Of a stretch of 7,401 bases of DNA, positions 5,417 through 7,401 are shown in pieces. The stretch is from a bacterium (lineage in GTDB: Bacteria; Actinomycetota; Acidimicrobiia; Spongiisociales; UBA11373): contig JABMPV010000063.1 in NCBI GenBank assembly GCA_013202595.1, positions 1-7,401 of the forward strand, read 5' to 3'. The position numbers were made by a program, and so were the translations under genes. Numbering within the stretch: position 1 is the first letter of the stretch; each line of letters begins with the position of its first letter. The notes under the pieces are model-generated. The model was not told the DNA's origin, searched no databases, and saw only the letters and a program-made list of their open reading frames with translations.

Positions 5417-5429
5417 CGTCACCGTGACG
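5417..5429. promoter_or_regulatory. 13-bp palindrome upstream of the small membrane-protein gene
   Basis: CGTCAC and GTGACG flank a central C (5423), giving a perfect dyad 23 nt before the TTG start of the minus-strand membrane-protein gene. The position suits an operator or a structured 5' leader. No regulator gene is nearby and no -10/-35 pair stands out. Confidence 0.3.
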
Positions 5430-5468
5430 GGAGGATGTTTCCAGGACCAGGGCCGTTCGGCAGGTCGA

Positions 5469-5489
5469 CGGGTCTGCGCGTCAGACCCG
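5469..5489 (-). terminator. Hairpin overlapping the O-methyltransferase stop codon
   Basis: CGGGTCTG (5469-5476) pairs perfectly with CAGACCCG (5482-5489) around a 5-base loop. The minus-strand stop codon (5483-5481) falls at the loop edge. Its place at the end of the SDR/O-methyltransferase pair and before a separate gene fits a transcription end. There is no T-run downstream on the minus strand, so the call is tentative. Confidence 0.4.
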
Positions 5490-6071
5490 CCGGACCACCA
5501 GCAAGCCCATTCCGATGGGCACGTCCACCGTGTCGAGTCGCTCATCGGCTGCAGCCCGGTTGATCAGCGGTCCCAGGGTGGGCCGATGATTGAGCGTGTT
5601 GTCGGCGGTGAGGATCGCTCCGGGCACGAGGTTGGGCACCACCAGGTCGAAACAGTCCTCGTACAACTCCTTCTCGGCGTCGATGAAGCAGAATCCGACA
5701 TCGTCCAGCGCGGCGAGATGGTCCCTGGCGTCGTCCTCGATGAGGTCGACGATGTCTTCGAGGTCGGTTCGCTCGAAGGTGTCGCGGGCCATCGCCGCCT
5801 TGCGGGGGTCCCACTCGAAGGTGGTGATGTGGCGTCCCATTGCGCGGGCGGCGAGCGCCAACCACATGGTCGAGTATCCCGCACTCGCCCCGACTTCGAC
5901 GATGCGTCCGTCGGGCGCCGAGGCAGCCAGGATCGCCAGCAGGGGCGTTGTGGCCGGGTTGACCTGGCGCAGTCGGAGCAGTCGAGCGGTGCCGTCGGTG
6001 CGGTCGACGACGTCGGCCTTCTCGAGTTCATCCATCCGCTGTCTGATGGATGCTGGGATGTCGTGGAACAT
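5481..6071 (-). CDS. Class I SAM-dependent O-methyltransferase (Methyltransf_3-like)
   Basis: A 196-residue protein starting at ATG 6071, which overlaps the SDR stop codon (TGATG). The Rossmann SAM-binding motif I is IVEVGASAGYSTMWLA (57-72), with the acidic FEWDP (85-89) closing the second strand. FIDAEKELY (129-137) and ILTADNTL (153-160) supply Asp131, Asp157 and Asn158, which fit the metal-binding residues of cation-dependent O-methyltransferases of the caffeoyl-CoA/catechol type. The early segment PATTPLLAIL (39-48) corresponds to the helix before motif I in that family. The protein is slightly shorter than usual (about 220), mainly at the N-terminus. It would methylate a vicinal hydroxyl on an aromatic or related small molecule in the cytosol; the substrate is unknown. 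Coupled translation with the SDR suggests successive steps on one compound. A longer reading of this frame, to 6503, runs through the SDR gene and is not credible. Confidence 0.88.
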   Translation of the reverse strand: MFHDIPASIRQRMDELEKADVVDRTDGTARLLRLRQVNPATTPLLAILAASAPDGRIVEVGASAGYSTMWLALAARAMGRHITTFEWDPRKAAMARDTFERTDLEDIVDLIEDDARDHLAALDDVGFCFIDAEKELYEDCFDLVVPNLVPGAILTADNTLNHRPTLGPLINRAAADERLDTVDVPIGMGLLVVRRV

Positions 6072-6823
6072 CAGACCGCCAGGTTGCCGCCGTCGATCAC
6101 CATCGTATGTCCCGTGACGAACGAGGCCCTGTCGGAGCACAGCCAGACCACGGCCTCGGCGATCTCCTCCGGTTGGCCCATGCGTCCCATTGGATGCATG
6201 GTTGCGAGTGCCTCCCCCAAGACCGGGTCGTCCCTGAGTCGGTCGATCATCGGGGTCTCGATGGCGCCGGGATGCACGGAGTTCACTCTGATCCCGTCGA
6301 GGGCGTAATCCAGCGCAACGCTCTTGGTGAGGCCGACGATGGCGTGCTTCGAAGCCGGGTAGGGCCCACCTGCCCCACCGGCGAGGCCGAACGTCGATGA
6401 GGCGTTGACGATCGCCCCGCCGCCGTGGGTGACCATGTGGGCCAGTTCGTACTTCATGCAGAAGTAGACGCCGTCCACGTTGATGGACATCACCTTGCGC
6501 CAATGTTCGGTGGGCGTCTCGTGAAGGCGGACGCGCATCCCTTCCACACCGGCGTTGTTGTAGGCCATGTGGAGGCCTCCGAAGTGCTCGACGACCGCGT
6601 CGACCATCTCTCGAACCTGGTCTTCGACCGTGACGTCGACAGAGATGAACGCCGACGTGCCGCCTGCAGCCGCGATCATCTCGACCGTCTCGGCTCCGCC
6701 TTCGGGCGAGATGTCACACACGGCCACCGATGCGCCCATGGCTGCGAACTCGACGCAGGTCGACCTGCCGATTCCCGAACCCCCGCCCGTGACCAGTGCA
6801 ACCTTGCCGTCGAATTCGCCCAT
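6071..6823 (-). CDS. SDR-family NAD-dependent oxidoreductase
   Basis: A 250-residue classical short-chain dehydrogenase with all expected motifs: TGGGSGIG (12-19), Asp37 at the end of the second strand (VCDIS), which favours NAD(H), DVT (63-65), NNAG (89-92), Asn115, Ser142, Tyr155 and Lys159 (YPASK), HPGAIETPM (184-192), and a C-terminal VTGHTMVIDGG (236-246). GAGGAG (5' end at 6833) lies 4 nt before the ATG. The gene ends in a one-base overlap with the O-methyltransferase start, so the two are translationally coupled. It is divergent from the NTF2-like gene across 71 bp holding a perfect dyad. It is a different SDR subgroup from the plus-strand SDR at 318-1079, judging by the intact glycine motif and opposite cofactor preference. 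Substrate is unknown. Confidence 0.95.
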   Translation of the reverse strand: MGEFDGKVALVTGGGSGIGRSTCVEFAAMGASVAVCDISPEGGAETVEMIAAAGGTSAFISVDVTVEDQVREMVDAVVEHFGGLHMAYNNAGVEGMRVRLHETPTEHWRKVMSINVDGVYFCMKYELAHMVTHGGGAIVNASSTFGLAGGAGGPYPASKHAIVGLTKSVALDYALDGIRVNSVHPGAIETPMIDRLRDDPVLGEALATMHPMGRMGQPEEIAEAVVWLCSDRASFVTGHTMVIDGGNLAV

Positions 6824-6855
6824 GTCTCTCCTCGTTTCGTTTCCCCAACGCTACG

Positions 6856-6880
6856 CGATCCGCATAGGCTCGGCGGATCG
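6856..6880. promoter_or_regulatory. 25-bp inverted repeat in divergent promoter region, candidate operator
   Basis: CGATCCGC (6856-6863) and GCGGATCG (6873-6880) are perfect inverted repeats around 9 bases. The dyad is centred between the minus-strand SDR (ATG at 6823) and the plus-strand NTF2-like gene (ATG at 6895). TAGGCT (6865-6870, plus) and TAGCGT (6853-6848, minus) fit the loose actinobacterial -10 pattern TANNNT, one in the dyad and one beside it. A dimeric repressor here could control both directions. No good -35 is visible, and no regulator gene lies in the window. Confidence 0.45.
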
Positions 6881-6894
6881 AAAGGAGTACGGGC

Positions 6895-7260
6895 ATGGAC
6901 GACCTGAAGGCGCATCTGATCGACCAGTACGAGGCGTGGTTCGCCTCCATCACCTCAGAGGGCATCGGGGAACTGGATGAGGTGCTGGCCGACGAGTGGA
7001 TGTACACCAACTACGACGGGTGGGTGCGGGGCAAGGCCGAGTATCTCGCGTGGGTCGCAGAGCAGGGACCCGGTCCGATGTTCGTCGGCCCGTACGACGT
7101 CACGCTCACCCGACCCGGCGGCCTGGCACTCGTGCTCGGCGAGTACCGCGTGGAGCGACTGCCCGACGGCAGCGTTCTAAGACTCAGATTCACCGGATTG
7201 TGGGAGGAGCGCGACGGCCGCTGGCAGAGCCTGACGCACCACAACACCCTGGTGGTGTGA
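6895..7260 (+). CDS. NTF2-like (SnoaL/DUF4440-type) small protein
   Basis: A 121-residue protein from ATG 6895, with AAAGGAG (6881-6887) 7 nt upstream. The pattern fits small NTF2-like alpha+beta barrels: N-terminal helices (about 3-32), then a strand with DEWMYTNYDGWVRGKAEYL (33-51), the VGPYDVTLTR and LALVLGEYRVER strands, and a closing pair RLRFTGLWEERDGRWQSLTH (96-115) with HHNT. DUF4440 members share the order 'G.v.gk.e' and 'RFT..W..rdGrW....H'. The fold forms a hydrophobic pocket used by isomerases, cyclases, dehydratases and non-catalytic binders, so no reaction can be assigned. Divergence from the SDR/O-methyltransferase pair suggests shared control and perhaps a shared substrate. 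Confidence 0.85.
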   Translation: MDDLKAHLIDQYEAWFASITSEGIGELDEVLADEWMYTNYDGWVRGKAEYLAWVAEQGPGPMFVGPYDVTLTRPGGLALVLGEYRVERLPDGSVLRLRFTGLWEERDGRWQSLTHHNTLVV

Positions 7261-7271
7261 CGGTTGACCGC

Positions 7272-7288
7272 GCTGCCCTGCGGGCGGC
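7272..7288 (+). terminator. Terminator-like hairpin after the NTF2-like gene
   Basis: GCTGCCC (7272-7278) pairs with GGGCGGC (7282-7288) across a TGC loop; one of seven pairs is T-G. It begins 12 nt after the stop codon. No T-run follows. Further on, GATGTC and GACATC around C7307 form a 13-bp dyad (7301-7313) that could be part of the same ending or a binding site. Nothing else is recognised in 7289-7342. Confidence 0.4.
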
Positions 7289-7342
7289 TGTGCGACGTCC
7301 GATGTCCGACATCCGTCTCGGCGGGACCCGGCCATGCTCATG

Positions 7343-7401
7343 CTGACGACTGACGACTGACGACTGACGACTGGCGACTGGCGACTGGCGACTGGCGACT
7401 G
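7343..7401 (+). repeat. Heptamer tandem repeat in two homogeneous blocks, running off the window
   Basis: Four exact copies of CTGACGA (7343-7370) are followed without interruption by four exact copies of CTGGCGA (7371-7398) and a partial CTG at the window edge. The two units differ by one A-to-G change at the fourth base. The array is noncoding as far as can be seen, since a 7-base unit shifts frame at each copy and no gene spans it. Total length is unknown because the window ends inside it. Confidence 0.95.

Noticed and set aside
5424..6308. 294-codon plus-strand open frame opposite the O-methyltransferase and SDR
   Set aside because: Antisense of two genes with intact catalytic motifs; the product has no recognisable domain.
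6072..6503. N-terminal extension of the O-methyltransferase frame
   Set aside because: It lies inside the SDR gene in another frame. The coupled ATG at 6071 gives a complete methyltransferase domain.
7343..7401. CRISPR array
   Set aside because: The unit is 7 bp with no spacers, so it is a simple tandem repeat.

Overview
The window is G+C-rich, with strong GGAGG-type ribosome sites, some GTG and TTG starts, and densely packed metabolic genes (two short-chain dehydrogenases, an O-methyltransferase, an arylsulfotransferase-like lipoprotein). This suits a high-G+C actinobacterium. An uncultured acidimicrobial-type lineage is my guess, but nothing here proves the taxon.

Layout. Positions 1-230 hold the 3' end of a DUF917/S-methyl-thiohydantoin desulfurase-like gene, followed by an SDR oxidoreductase (318-1079). 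Positions 1080-1387 carry no convincing gene but are full of inverted repeats, some of which overlap so that they cannot all form together. Next is a compositionally distinct gene (1388-2116) for an HNH/treble-clef nuclease-like protein. Its 3' end runs into a tRNA-Ile-like degenerate cloverleaf (2108-2190), two tandem perfect hairpins and a split direct repeat. This 1.2-kb block looks like acquired material inserted among ordinary metabolic genes. A secreted arylsulfotransferase-like lipoprotein (2396-3721), a membrane-anchored SRPBCC protein (3833-4513) and a small membrane protein (4524-4961) follow on the plus strand; the last two are almost certainly one transcription unit.

From 4969 to 6823 the genes run on the minus strand: an SDR and a class I O-methyltransferase coupled by a TGATG stop/start overlap, then a separate small membrane-protein gene with a TTG start. 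The minus-strand SDR is divergent from an NTF2-like protein (6895-7260), and the 71-bp gap between them contains a 25-bp perfect dyad suited to a shared operator. The window ends inside a heptamer tandem repeat made of two homogeneous blocks.

No complete known defence or mobile system is visible. The least ordinary part is the HNH-like gene with structured DNA on both sides (1099-1316 and 2108-2293). All assignments rest on reading motifs by eye; no database search or folding program was run.
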